Assembly: GCF_003007685.1 (NCBI RefSeq)
Contig: NZ_PXNN01000003.1
Coordinates: 372,001 to 436,000, forward strand
Direction of reading: 5' to 3'
DNA length: 64,000 nucleotides
From: Marinobacter halophilus
GTDB lineage: Bacteria; Pseudomonadota; Gammaproteobacteria; Pseudomonadales; Oleiphilaceae
The translations under genes and the position numbers were made by a program. How positions within the stretch are numbered: position 1 is the first letter of the stretch; every line of letters begins with the position of its first letter. The notes under the pieces are model-generated. The model had not been told where the DNA came from. It did no database searches and saw only the letters and a list, made by a program, of their open reading frames with translations. This document shows positions 53,096 through 61,936 of the stretch, one piece after another.

Positions 53096-55981
53096 TTATG
53101 CTGGCGAGATCGCACACAGGGTGCACTTGGTCTCTTGCATCTGCGTGACCGAGTCATACCCGTATGTCTGAACCGTGTTAGTGGACTCACCCAGCACATA
53201 GGGATCAGCACCTTTGGGATACTTATCCCTCAGGTCCTTACCTTCCAGGTGTCCGCCGAAGTGGAACGGCATGAAGGCTACGCCTTCGCCGACGCGCTCG
53301 GTGATCATCGCCTTTACCTTGATGCGTGCGCCTTCAGGGCCAGAAACCCAGACGTCGTTGCCATCACGGATGTTCAGGTTATTCGCATCGCGCGGATTCA
53401 CCTCGATGAACATGTCCTGCTGCAGTTCCGCCAGCCAGGGGTTTGACCGAGTCTCATCACCACCACCCTCATATTCAACCAGTCGGCCTGAAGTCAGAAT
53501 GATGGGGAAGTCCTTGCTGAAGTCCTTCTTCTGAATGGACTCGTACAGGGTCGGAACCCGCCAGAAGTGCTTGTCGGCATAGGTCGGGTAGTCTTCCACC
53601 AGATCACGACGGCTGGTGTACAGCGGCTCGCGGTGAAGCGGTATGGGGTCCGGGAAGTTCCAGACAATCGTGCGGGCTTTGGCGTTACCAAAGGGTGCGC
53701 ACTCGTGCTTGATCGCCACACGCTGTATGCCGCCTGACAGATCGGTCTTCCAGTTGGTGTCGGCACCTGACACCGCATCAATGCTGGCACGTTCCTCGGC
53801 GGTGAGGTCTCCGTCCCAGCCCAGGTCCATCAGCATCTGCATGGTGAACTCAGGGTAGCCGTCCTTGATTTCGGAGTTCTTTGAATAAACGCCGTCAGCA
53901 AGCAAGCTCTCGCCATCGCGCTCGACGCCAAACCGGGCCCGGAACGTGAGGCCGCCTTCGGATACCGGCAACGACATATCGTACAGGTTGTGCGTTCCCG
54001 GATGATTCATCTCGGCGGTGCCCCAGCATGGCCACGGCAAACCGTAGGTATCACCGTCGCAGGGTCCTCCCACCGCTCGCAGGGTAGTCCTGTCAAAGTG
54101 ATGCTGGTTCGCCATGTGCTTTTTGAGGCGCTCGGGCGATTGGCCGGTATAGCCGATGGTCCACATGCCTCGGTTGAATTCGCGTGTGATGTCCTCGATT
54201 ACCGGCTCGTTGCCTTCAATTGCAATGTTGCGGAACATACGATCGGTAAAGCCGAACTTGTCAGCAAACAGTTTGATGATTTCGTGGTCGACCTTCGAGT
54301 CAAACAAAGGCTCGATGACCTTTTCACGCCACTGGAGCGATCGGTTGGAAGCGGTTACTGAACCCGTGGTCTCGAACTGGGTTGTTGCCGGTAACAGGTA
54401 GGCACCGTCCTTGCGATCGTGCAGCACCGCTGACACGGTGGGGAAAGGATCCACGACGACCAGAAGGTCCAGCTTTTCCATGGCCTCCTTCATTTCCAGC
54501 ATACGCGTCTGCGAGTTGGGCGCGTGGCCCCACAGAACCATCGCCCGGGTGTTGTCGGGCTGGTCCAGGTTTTCCTTGGCTTCCAGAACACCATCGATCC
54601 AGCGAGACACGGTGATGCCCTTCTCGTTCATCATGGCTTTGGACTTGCCGCTCTTGTCCATCACGGCAAAGCGACCCTTCAGCCAGTCCATGTCCTCTTC
54701 CCAGACTCTTGCCCAGTGGGCCCAGGAGCCAGCGGTCAGGCCATAGTAGCCCGGCAAGGTATCGGCCAGAACGCCCAGGTCGGTGGCACCCTGCACGTTG
54801 TCGTGTCCGCGGAAGATGTTGGTACCGCCGCCGGCCACGCCCATGTTACCCAGAGCCAACTGCAACACGCAGTACGCACGGGTGTTGTTGTTACCGTTGG
54901 AGTGCTGAGTGCCGCCCATACACCAGATGACAGTGCCGGGACGGTTGTTGGCCAGAGTGCGCGCTACACGCTCAAGTTGCGCACCCGGTGCACCGGTAAC
55001 GCGCTCTACTTCTTCAGGATTCCAGCGTTTAACCTCTTCACGGATTTCGTCCATACCGTATACGCGGGTACGGATAAACTCTTTGTCTTCCCAACGGTTT
55101 TCAAAGATGTGCCAGAGCAGGCCCCAGATCAGCGCGACGTCTGAGCCGGGGCGGAAACGCACGTACTCGTCAGCATGAGCCGCAGTACGGGTGAACCGCG
55201 GATCACAGACAATCAGCGGCGCATTGTTTTCTTCTTTGGCTTTCAGGACATGCAGCAGCGACACCGGGTGGGCTTCTGCGGGGTTGCCGCCGATGATGAA
55301 GATCGCTTTGGAATTGTGAATGTCGTTGTACGAGTTGGTCATCGCACCGTAGCCCCAGGTGTTGGCTACGCCGGCTACCGTTGTTGAGTGACAGATCCGG
55401 GCCTGGTGATCGACGTTGTTGGTACCCCAGTACGCAGCAAACTTGCGATACAGATAGGCCTGTTCGTTGTTGAACTTCGCGCTTCCCAGCCAGTAGACCG
55501 AGTCCGGACCGCTTTCTTCGCGGATTTGCAACATCTTGTCGCCGATCTCGTTGATCGCCTGATCCCACGGAATTTTCTGCCACTGGCCGTTGACCATTTT
55601 CATCGGATATTTCAGGCGGCGTTCACCATGGCCGTGTTCCCGCACCGAGGCGCCCTTGGCGCAGTGAGAGCCCAGATTGAACGGGCTGTCCCAACCGGGC
55701 TCCTGGCCGGTCCAGACGCCATTCTGAACCTCAGCCTCGACCGTGCAGCCGACCGAGCAGTGCGTACACACGGTTTTTTTGCGCACGACTTCGGCACCCG
55801 CCGTTGACGGGGTTGCCGCCTTGACGCGCGTCGACGGCAGCGACAAAGCCGCCAGGCCGCCAACTGCGACGCCGGAAGCGGCCAGGAATCCCCGGCGGTC
55901 CATCGTCGTTGCAGCGAGGGATGAAAGTAAAGATCCCGCACGGGAGCCTTTCGCTACCCCGTTGGTTTTCTTCCTCAACAT
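53096..55981 (-). CDS. fdhA: Formate dehydrogenase catalytic alpha subunit, Tat-exported, cysteine type
   Basis: The 961-residue molybdopterin oxidoreductase has a twin-arginine signal (DRRGFLAASG near residue 28), an N-terminal [4Fe-4S] motif CTHCSVGC plus a late cysteine in LGSHCAKGASV, the metal ligand Cys197 in RICHSTTVAG, and a C-terminal dinucleotide-binding domain (LTSGRLVEYEGGG). The ligand codon is TGT, so the enzyme does not need selenocysteine. It oxidises formate to CO2 in the periplasm. Whether molybdenum or tungsten is used is not shown. It is preceded by a short Tat protein gene and a TorD-like chaperone gene. Confidence 0.96.
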   Translation of the reverse strand: MLRKKTNGVAKGSRAGSLLSSLAATTMDRRGFLAASGVAVGGLAALSLPSTRVKAATPSTAGAEVVRKKTVCTHCSVGCTVEAEVQNGVWTGQEPGWDSPFNLGSHCAKGASVREHGHGERRLKYPMKMVNGQWQKIPWDQAINEIGDKMLQIREESGPDSVYWLGSAKFNNEQAYLYRKFAAYWGTNNVDHQARICHSTTVAGVANTWGYGAMTNSYNDIHNSKAIFIIGGNPAEAHPVSLLHVLKAKEENNAPLIVCDPRFTRTAAHADEYVRFRPGSDVALIWGLLWHIFENRWEDKEFIRTRVYGMDEIREEVKRWNPEEVERVTGAPGAQLERVARTLANNRPGTVIWCMGGTQHSNGNNNTRAYCVLQLALGNMGVAGGGTNIFRGHDNVQGATDLGVLADTLPGYYGLTAGSWAHWARVWEEDMDWLKGRFAVMDKSGKSKAMMNEKGITVSRWIDGVLEAKENLDQPDNTRAMVLWGHAPNSQTRMLEMKEAMEKLDLLVVVDPFPTVSAVLHDRKDGAYLLPATTQFETTGSVTASNRSLQWREKVIEPLFDSKVDHEIIKLFADKFGFTDRMFRNIAIEGNEPVIEDITREFNRGMWTIGYTGQSPERLKKHMANQHHFDRTTLRAVGGPCDGDTYGLPWPCWGTAEMNHPGTHNLYDMSLPVSEGGLTFRARFGVERDGESLLADGVYSKNSEIKDGYPEFTMQMLMDLGWDGDLTAEERASIDAVSGADTNWKTDLSGGIQRVAIKHECAPFGNAKARTIVWNFPDPIPLHREPLYTSRRDLVEDYPTYADKHFWRVPTLYESIQKKDFSKDFPIILTSGRLVEYEGGGDETRSNPWLAELQQDMFIEVNPRDANNLNIRDGNDVWVSGPEGARIKVKAMITERVGEGVAFMPFHFGGHLEGKDLRDKYPKGADPYVLGESTNTVQTYGYDSVTQMQETKCTLCAISPA

Positions 55982-56068
55982 GTCTCGTACCTCTCTATTT
56001 TTATTCTCGTTTTCCTGGAAATGCAGTCATCCAAGAGCCTTTCGCAACCTTGAATGACTTACCTTTCC

Positions 56069-56260
56069 TCAAAAGCGAGCCGATTCCAGATATTTGCGCG
56101 TGTGTTCAGTGTCACGTAGACCGCGGCTTTCAGGAGCGTCTTTGACAACGACCTCGGCTGCGGCGTTCGGTGCTACTGCCACGGCAACGGCAGCTGGAAC
56201 TGCAGCTGCTGCCATCCGCAAGAAGCGGCGACGGCTGTTATCACGCTGTTGGTTGTCCAT
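56069..56260 (-). CDS. Short Tat-signal protein of the formate dehydrogenase operon
   Basis: The 63-residue product is almost half a twin-arginine signal (SRRRFLRMAAAAVPAAVAVAVAPNAAAE), followed by a charged tail of about 30 residues (DTEHTRKYLESARF). Such proteins recur just upstream of fdhA in Fdh3-type loci and are of unknown function; they may be a small exported subunit or a decoy for the Tat chaperone. GGTGGAGG precedes the start. It lies 87 bases before fdhA. Confidence 0.85.
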   Translation of the reverse strand: MDNQQRDNSRRRFLRMAAAAVPAAVAVAVAPNAAAEVVVKDAPESRGLRDTEHTRKYLESARF

Positions 56261-56301
56261 AGGACACCTCCACCTGGGTTAAGGGATCAGGTAGATCCCG
56301 G

Positions 56302-56913
56302 TTATTGAAGTGCAAACGCATCGGCTTCTACGTCCATGAAAGCCCGCCCCAGCGAGCCCACCGGCGCATAGAAGACCGCAGTTTGCGCTTTCTCCAAATC
56401 GCTAAAAAACAATAATGCCCACTTTGCCAGATGCGCATCAAAAAAGGCTTTCTGTGAAACAAGGTCACTGTCGCACTCGAACTCGCCGGTGATGATTCCC
56501 GCCATGATTTCACACAGCGTGCCTATATGATCTTCAGGTTCTTTAACATCGTCAGAGGTTTTGATCCCCCTGGCCATCAGATCACCACGCAAATCCGCAA
56601 GGGGCTTTTCATTCAGAAACCCGGTCAGGTAATAACTGGCGAAGGGCAGTAGTTCACCACGGCCGACGCCTACGAACAGATTGTTGTATTCCCGGTTGGC
56701 GTTTTCCGGCGAAGTGCGCTCGGCAAGAGCAGCCAGAGTTCTGGATGCGGATCCCAGAGCAGTGTCACCACCTTGCAAGGTTGTCAGACCACGAAGAAGC
56801 TCATTCGAAGGTGGGCCGCCCAACAGGGTGCCCAGTAACTGATACATTTGAGCACGCGCGCGATCTTCATCTGCGATAGAGCGAGGGCACTGAATTTCAG
56901 CGGTGTTAGCCAA
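56302..56913 (-). CDS. TorD/DmsD-family chaperone for formate dehydrogenase
   Basis: The 203-residue all-helical protein has TorD/DmsD family landmarks: YNNLFVGVGRGELLPFASYYLTGFLNEKP and EPEDHIGTLCEIMAGII. These chaperones bind the Tat signal of molybdoenzymes and hold them until the cofactor is inserted. The start is TTG with AAGGA seven bases upstream. Position directly before the Tat protein and fdhA makes FdhA the likely client. Confidence 0.9.
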   Translation of the reverse strand: MANTAEIQCPRSIADEDRARAQMYQLLGTLLGGPPSNELLRGLTTLQGGDTALGSASRTLAALAERTSPENANREYNNLFVGVGRGELLPFASYYLTGFLNEKPLADLRGDLMARGIKTSDDVKEPEDHIGTLCEIMAGIITGEFECDSDLVSQKAFFDAHLAKWALLFFSDLEKAQTAVFYAPVGSLGRAFMDVEADAFALQ

Positions 56914-56971
56914 GTCTTTGTCCTTAGAGCTATTTTTGTAGGTTGCTCACAGTTTTAATGATCGTATATCT

Positions 56972-56994
56972 GGTTAAGTTTAGTATAATTAACC
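56972..56994. promoter_or_regulatory. Imperfect palindrome in the gap before the TorD-like gene
   Basis: GGTTAAGTT and TAATTAACC flank TAGTA, matching at seven of nine paired positions, in an AT-rich stretch of the 113-base gap between the DUF3306 gene and the chaperone gene. The gap and its composition suggest an internal promoter for torD-like/fdhABC with a dimeric regulator site. The regulator is unknown. Confidence 0.35.
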
Positions 56995-57026
56995 TGACCC
57001 GGGGGAAATATGCGTCCGGGCACCCA

Positions 57027-57647
57027 TTATTCGAAACGCATTCGGGGGCGATAGCTCGGTTCAGCCTCAGCAAGCGCAGGTTCGACCTGGCGGGTAGTGG
57101 CGGAGCCCACAGCGATTTCGGGCTCTGACCGCTCGGTTAAGCTCTCATCTGGCAGGGTTTCAGCTACCTCTGAAGGGCTGTTTGTCTCCGGGGACCCGTC
57201 AAGCGCCTGAATCTGGCCGTCGATTTCCGCACCGGCCTTCTCTTCAACCTTCGGCGTTCTATCAAACCCCTGGCCTACCTTGTACAGGGTCTGTATCGCT
57301 TTGCCTGTGTTGGCGGCGTCGGTAAAATCTTCATCGTAATCATTGAGCCCGTCCAGTACCGCCAGCACGGGATTTGATTTCCAGAGTGAGCGCAGGGCCT
57401 TGCGTCGCAGGAGCTCGGGAATCTCTTTTTGCATGAACCCTTTGATGTCGGTGCCGAGCTCGATGGCATTTGGGTCGGGCAAGTCGTACTTCTCCAGCAC
57501 CTCGATCTCAGTCAGGGTCTCATTGATGATGAGTTCCTGCTCTTCAGGCGATAACTCGGGCTCAACCGTCTGAGGCGGGGCAAGCTCAGGCTCTTTGCTG
57601 GCGTTGGCTTTTTTGCGCGACCAACGCTGTAAGCGTGACTCAGCCAT
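57027..57647 (-). CDS. DUF3306 protein of the formate dehydrogenase locus
   Basis: The 206-residue soluble protein begins with a basic stretch (RLQRWSRKKANA), is rich in Glu and Pro, has a central helical block (IKGFMQKEIPELLRRKALRSLWKSNPVLAVLDGLNDYDEDF in part, about residues 75-115) and ends in YRPRMRFE. This matches DUF3306, a family seen almost only beside formate dehydrogenase genes. The function is unknown. Its start overlaps the DUF3305 stop (ATGA), so translation is coupled. Confidence 0.88.
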   Translation of the reverse strand: MAESRLQRWSRKKANASKEPELAPPQTVEPELSPEEQELIINETLTEIEVLEKYDLPDPNAIELGTDIKGFMQKEIPELLRRKALRSLWKSNPVLAVLDGLNDYDEDFTDAANTGKAIQTLYKVGQGFDRTPKVEEKAGAEIDGQIQALDGSPETNSPSEVAETLPDESLTERSEPEIAVGSATTRQVEPALAEAEPSYRPRMRFE

Positions 57648-58225
57648 CAGTGCACTCTCGGTTTTTTCATGTTGGAGGGCGCACGGTAAACATCGCTCTG
57701 TTGACGAATGCGTGCGTCGCCTTTGCCGTCTTCGATAGCATCAACATTTATTTCGTCACGACGACGTTTCTTGAAAGGCTCTTCGATGTAGTGCAGGTCG
57801 ATAAATTCTTTGATCCAGGCCGCCAGGGACTCGGGAATCGGAACCGCTTCGACGATGCTTTCGCCACTGTCCAGACTATCCAGGGCGTCATGGGCGCTGG
57901 CGGTAATGGCGCTGACGACCCATCCTGATGGAGACTGATGGGTCTGATCCTTATCCATCACCACCCAGACGGAGGGGGTGGCCATGTTCAGGGATACAAG
58001 GTACCCCTCGACATCAGCGCGGAACAGCTCCATGGTGACAGTGCCGGCGTGGAAATCGACCATCTCGCCATCACGTACCAGTTCTTTCCAGAATGCTTCC
58101 GGTGCGCCCGGGATAACAGCCACTGGCTTCCAGGTGTCCCGTGCCCATTGGGTGACGCCCGGCGACCGACGAACGACGGCACCGATTTTTAACTCGCGCT
58201 TCCAACTTTCTGTATTACGGCTCAT
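57647..58225 (-). CDS. DUF3305 protein of the formate dehydrogenase locus
   Basis: The 192-residue soluble protein has a VGAVVRRSPGVTQWA-like N-terminus (here IGAVVRRSPGVTQWARDTWKP), a FHAGTVTMELFRADVEGYLVSLN strand pair and PSVWVVMD, recognisable as DUF3305. It always accompanies DUF3306 in Fdh loci, but the activity is not established. It heads the minus-strand operon and faces the ferredoxin gene across 165 bases. Confidence 0.88.
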   Translation of the reverse strand: MSRNTESWKRELKIGAVVRRSPGVTQWARDTWKPVAVIPGAPEAFWKELVRDGEMVDFHAGTVTMELFRADVEGYLVSLNMATPSVWVVMDKDQTHQSPSGWVVSAITASAHDALDSLDSGESIVEAVPIPESLAAWIKEFIDLHYIEEPFKKRRRDEINVDAIEDGKGDARIRQQSDVYRAPSNMKKPRVH

Positions 58226-58288
58226 GAAGGCTCTCTATACTGCGGCTCATGACAGCGCTCGGACTTAAGAAGTTAGCAGAGCGCAAGC

Positions 58289-58312
58289 AATTATCCAATT
58301 ATCCAATTGTCG
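58289..58312. repeat. Three tandem 8-bp repeats in the divergent fdh promoter region
   Basis: AATTATCC, AATTATCC and AATTGTCG follow each other without gaps, 64 bases from the DUF3305 start and 78 from the ferredoxin start. The second and third differ at two positions. An inverted GGATAA follows at 58315. Tandem sites of this kind can bind an array of regulators; none is identified. Confidence 0.6.
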
Positions 58313-58390
58313 AAGGATAAATGGGTATGTCATCCTCAACCGGCATTCAATACGTACACGTACAAAAATAACGTAAAGAGCAAAAATCTG

Positions 58391-60370
58391 ATGACGGCAC
58401 ACAAAACCCTATTGTTATGCACCTGCGACAAAACTCAGTCCTTTAACTCTGAGGCGTTGCAAGCGGCCGCAGCGGCTGAGCAGGTGGTTGTGGTGGATCA
58501 ACTGTGTGGCACCGAGATGGAGGTTGCGGCCAAGCACCTGGGCGGTAGCAACGAACTGCTTATTGCCTGTGGCCAGCAGGCCGCCCTGTTCGAACGGTTA
58601 AGCGAAGACGTACAGGCTGAGATTCAGCATTCCGCGCCGATGAGAGCCATCGATATTCGGGATCGTGCTGGTTGGAGTTCATCAACTGCGAATCCCAGGC
58701 GCGTGCACGCCAAGCAGGCCGCCTTGATCGCCGCGGCCCAGTTACCGGCCCCTTCAGCGCCCGTGAAGACAATCCAGTCCAGCGGTGTGTGTTGCATTGT
58801 TGGGCCCACCGAGCAAGCCGTGCGAATGGCCGAGCTGGTGCAGGACGAGCTGGGCGTGACCTGCATCGTGAATGATGCCGGGCCGATACAGTTGCCCTCC
58901 GCTGGTTACGACGTCGCCAGAGGTCAATTGACGTCGGCCCGTGGTGCGCTGGGCAATTTCAAGCTGGAGTTTGCCCAACTGCAAGCCTTGAATCCCGCGG
59001 GTCGCGGTTCCCTCAGTTTTGGCGAGGTGAAAGCCACCGCCCGAAGTGAGTGTGATGTATTTATTGATCTGCGTGGTGGCGCTCCAGCGTTTCCCAGCTA
59101 TCAGAAGCGCAATGGCTACTTCTGGGCTGACCCGGCCAAGACCGGAGAGCTGGAGCGTATCGCGCTGACCGCCAGGGACCGGGTCGGTGAGTTCGAGAAA
59201 ACCGTGTATTTCAATCTGGAAACCTCCCTGTGTGCGCATTCGCGGGCGAATCAGTCCGGTTGCACCCGCTGCCTGGACGTTTGCCCCACCGAGGCGATTT
59301 TTTCCTTTGGAGAGCACGTACAGATCGATTCCGATATCTGTGCAGGTTGTGGATCTTGTGCGGCGGTCTGCCCGACGTCAGCCGTGACCATGAACGAAAC
59401 CCCCTTTGAGGCCATTACCCTAGTCCTGGAGGTCATGGCCAAGGCCTATCGCGAACACACCGGTGAAGCTCCGCGGCTGGTTTTCCACACCCTGGGTGTG
59501 GGGGCAGACTCCATGGCCTTCCTGGCACGATACTACGATGGGGTGGCGGATGATCTGATCCCGATGGGCCTCGAGCATATCGATCGTATCGGCCACGCCG
59601 AGATACTGGCCGGATTTGGCGCAGGCTACGCTGAAGTGCTGATTCTGGCGGACAACGAGACAGACCGCCGGGCTGTTACCGCTGAAGTCGAGCTGGCTCA
59701 GGCCATGCTTGCAGGTACCAAAAACTCACCCAGCCGAGTCCGTGTGATCGCCGCCGAGCAACTTGGCGAGGTTGGGGACAACGCCGGGCGCGTGAGTGAT
59801 CCGGTTCTGCTGGTCGGCGGTCGCCGTGATGTCACACGCGTCACCGTCGCCGCGATGGCGGACAAAATCGAAGCGCCGATACCGCTGCCAGTGGGAGCAC
59901 CCTACGGCGCGATCGAGATCAATTCTGACAAATGCACGCTCTGCCTGGCCTGCGTATCACTGTGTCCTACCGGAGCGCTGGGCGACCATCCGGACCGGCC
60001 GGAAGTTCAGTTCACGGAAAACGCCTGTGTTCAATGCGGCGTTTGCGAGAGTACCTGTCCCGAGACCGCCATCACACTGAAACCCCAGTTGGATCTATCC
60101 AAGGCCGCGCTGAGTGCTCGGGCACTGCACGGCGAGGAACCGTTCGAATGCATCAAATGCGGCACGCCCTTTGGCGTTGCCAGCACCATTAACCGAATCG
60201 TTGAGAAACTGGAAAACCAGCACTGGATGTATACCAAGTCTGATAATGTCCAGCTCATCAAGATGTGCGATAACTGTCGAGTCAAAGCTCAATTTCACGG
60301 GGATGCCGCGCCCATGGCGAAGGGCGAGCGCCCTCGGGTTCGTACAACTGATGACTACCTCGACAGCTGA
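58391..60370 (+). CDS. Large 4Fe-4S protein associated with formate dehydrogenase
   Basis: The 659-residue soluble protein has an N-terminal domain with CTCDKTQSF and LIACGQQ segments (about 1-130), a middle domain (about 140-290), two ferredoxin motifs (CTRCLDVCP and CAGCGSCAAVCP, about 305-340), a Rossmann-like domain, two more (CTLCLACVSLCP and CVQCGVCESTCP, about 520-560) and a C-terminal CIKC...CDNC zinc-ribbon-like region. At least four [4Fe-4S] clusters are expected. The ATG at 58391 is preferred over an upstream TTG. It heads the divergent operon opposite fdh and could feed electrons or clusters to maturation. Confidence 0.87.
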   Translation: MTAHKTLLLCTCDKTQSFNSEALQAAAAAEQVVVVDQLCGTEMEVAAKHLGGSNELLIACGQQAALFERLSEDVQAEIQHSAPMRAIDIRDRAGWSSSTANPRRVHAKQAALIAAAQLPAPSAPVKTIQSSGVCCIVGPTEQAVRMAELVQDELGVTCIVNDAGPIQLPSAGYDVARGQLTSARGALGNFKLEFAQLQALNPAGRGSLSFGEVKATARSECDVFIDLRGGAPAFPSYQKRNGYFWADPAKTGELERIALTARDRVGEFEKTVYFNLETSLCAHSRANQSGCTRCLDVCPTEAIFSFGEHVQIDSDICAGCGSCAAVCPTSAVTMNETPFEAITLVLEVMAKAYREHTGEAPRLVFHTLGVGADSMAFLARYYDGVADDLIPMGLEHIDRIGHAEILAGFGAGYAEVLILADNETDRRAVTAEVELAQAMLAGTKNSPSRVRVIAAEQLGEVGDNAGRVSDPVLLVGGRRDVTRVTVAAMADKIEAPIPLPVGAPYGAIEINSDKCTLCLACVSLCPTGALGDHPDRPEVQFTENACVQCGVCESTCPETAITLKPQLDLSKAALSARALHGEEPFECIKCGTPFGVASTINRIVEKLENQHWMYTKSDNVQLIKMCDNCRVKAQFHGDAAPMAKGERPRVRTTDDYLDS

Positions 60371-60389
60371 ACGCTAAACAGGACACAAC

Positions 60390-61235
60390 ATGGTTCAATA
60401 TACTGAGGTTGGCAAACCCAACTTGATTGGTACCGACGCACCCCGGCCGCAGGACAAAAACCCGAAGGGCATTAATCGCATCATTGCTATTGCCTCGGGT
60501 AAGGGCGGCGTAGGTAAATCCACTGTGGCGTCCAACCTGGCCGTTGCGTTGGCGTCGAAAGGTCTCAAAGTGGGGTTGTTAGACGCCGATGTCTACGGAC
60601 CCAGCCAGCCACGAATGATGGGGGTTTCAGGTCGCCCGTCCAGCCCCGACGGCCATACCATCCTGCCCCTGCGCAATCATGGTGTGACGTTGATGTCGCT
60701 GGGTCTGATGGCTCCGGATGGCGAAGCTATCATCTGGCGCGGACCTATGCTGATGGGAGCGTTGGAACAGATGATGAACCAGGTGGACTGGGGCAGGCTC
60801 GACGTGCTGTTGGTAGACCTGCCCCCGGGCACCGGTGATGTGCAGATGACCCTGAGCCAGAAGTTCTTTGTTGCCGGCGCGGTTGTGGTCTCAACACCCC
60901 AGGACATTGCCCTGATGGACGCGCGCAAAGGCATCGACATGTTCAACCGGCTGGACGTGCCGCTGTTTGGTCTGATTGAAAACATGGCTTCGTTTGTCTG
61001 CGACGGTTGCGGTAAAGAGCACCATCCCTTTGGCTCCGGCGGCGCCCGGGCTGAGGCAGAAAAACTCGGAGCGCCCTTCCTGGGTGAAATTCCGCTGGAT
61101 CTGGATATTCGTATTGGTTCGGACGGCGGCGTTCCGATTGTGGTGTCAAAGCCTGATAGCCCTCAGTCCCAATCTTTCCAGCGCATTGCCGATGAAATAA
61201 TCGCCTCTGATATCTACGCCCGAGCCATCCTATGA
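60390..61235 (+). CDS. Mrp/ApbC/NBP35-type P-loop ATPase (Fe-S carrier)
   Basis: The 281-residue protein has the deviant Walker A GKGGVGKSTVASN, a DADVYGPSQPRMMG switch, DLPPGTGDVQMTLSQ and the cluster-binding pair CDGCGKEHHPFG. Mrp proteins bind and transfer [4Fe-4S] clusters in an ATP-dependent way. The N-terminal MIP18/DUF59 domain found in E. coli Mrp is absent. Between an iron-sulfur protein and a ligase-like gene, it is probably a dedicated cluster-insertion factor for the Fdh system rather than the housekeeping Mrp. Confidence 0.9.
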   Translation: MVQYTEVGKPNLIGTDAPRPQDKNPKGINRIIAIASGKGGVGKSTVASNLAVALASKGLKVGLLDADVYGPSQPRMMGVSGRPSSPDGHTILPLRNHGVTLMSLGLMAPDGEAIIWRGPMLMGALEQMMNQVDWGRLDVLLVDLPPGTGDVQMTLSQKFFVAGAVVVSTPQDIALMDARKGIDMFNRLDVPLFGLIENMASFVCDGCGKEHHPFGSGGARAEAEKLGAPFLGEIPLDLDIRIGSDGGVPIVVSKPDSPQSQSFQRIADEIIASDIYARAIL

Positions 61236-61936
61236 CCGAGTCGCCCCATTTCCCGCCACTATTAAAGGGTGAAGCCGTACCCAGGCACACGGATCCTTTC
61301 GATAAGGCCGTCAGCCAGGCTATTGCCGGGGTCGATTCAGGCACGATTTTTTACTCTGAGGCGGGCGACGTTTTGCGTGCGGCCCTGGTGCTGGCGCCGG
61401 AGACGCCTCTGGAAGAGGCTATTCAGGCCGTTTACGTGGCCCAGATCGGCTTGGCTGAGAGTCTGGGCGCGCTGGCCCCGCCCGAGGTGCCGGTATTTTT
61501 TCAGTGGCCGGATCGCATCAAGGTGAATGGTGCGGTTTGCGGTGGCGTTCGCTATGCGGCGGACGTGTCAGATCCCGGGGCGCAACCAAACTGGCTGGTG
61601 ATTGGTATCGATGTACCCTTTATACCGGTGAGCGATGAGCCAGGGAAGAACCCGAATCAAACCTGTCTGTTTGAAGAAGGCTGTGGCGAAATCGAACCCA
61701 TGGCGCTACTGGAAAGCTGGTCAAAACACACGCTTCTGTGGCTGACCTATCTCATGGACAGCGGTTTCGAGCGTGTACACAACGAGTGGCGGCCACGCTG
61801 CGACGACCTGGGCAAAGAGATTGACCAGCCCAGACCCGGCATCTTCGTTGGGCTGGATGAAAAAGGCCGGATGCTGGTGCGCCAGGGCGTCATGACCGAA
61901 ACAGTGAGTCTGATCGAATTCGCGGAGCACACATGA
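61232..61936 (+). CDS. Biotin/lipoate A/B protein ligase-like protein in the fdh-linked operon
   Basis: The 234-residue protein has the BPL/LplA fold features: IFYSEAGDVLRAALVLAPE, FFQWPDRIKVNGAVCGGVRY (the substrate-lysine-like K in RIKVNG), WLVIGIDVPF, and a C-terminal GIFVGLDEKGRMLVRQG SH3-like segment. It lacks the full GRGRxGR biotin-binding loop of BirA. The substrate and acceptor are unknown. It overlaps the Mrp gene by four bases and the DUF6505 gene by four bases. Confidence 0.82.
   Translation: MTESPHFPPLLKGEAVPRHTDPFDKAVSQAIAGVDSGTIFYSEAGDVLRAALVLAPETPLEEAIQAVYVAQIGLAESLGALAPPEVPVFFQWPDRIKVNGAVCGGVRYAADVSDPGAQPNWLVIGIDVPFIPVSDEPGKNPNQTCLFEEGCGEIEPMALLESWSKHTLLWLTYLMDSGFERVHNEWRPRCDDLGKEIDQPRPGIFVGLDEKGRMLVRQGVMTETVSLIEFAEHT

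Noticed and set aside
55385..55400. Possible selenocysteine site in FdhA
   Set aside because: The metal-ligand codon in the RICHSTTV motif is TGT (Cys), and the frame has no internal TGA.
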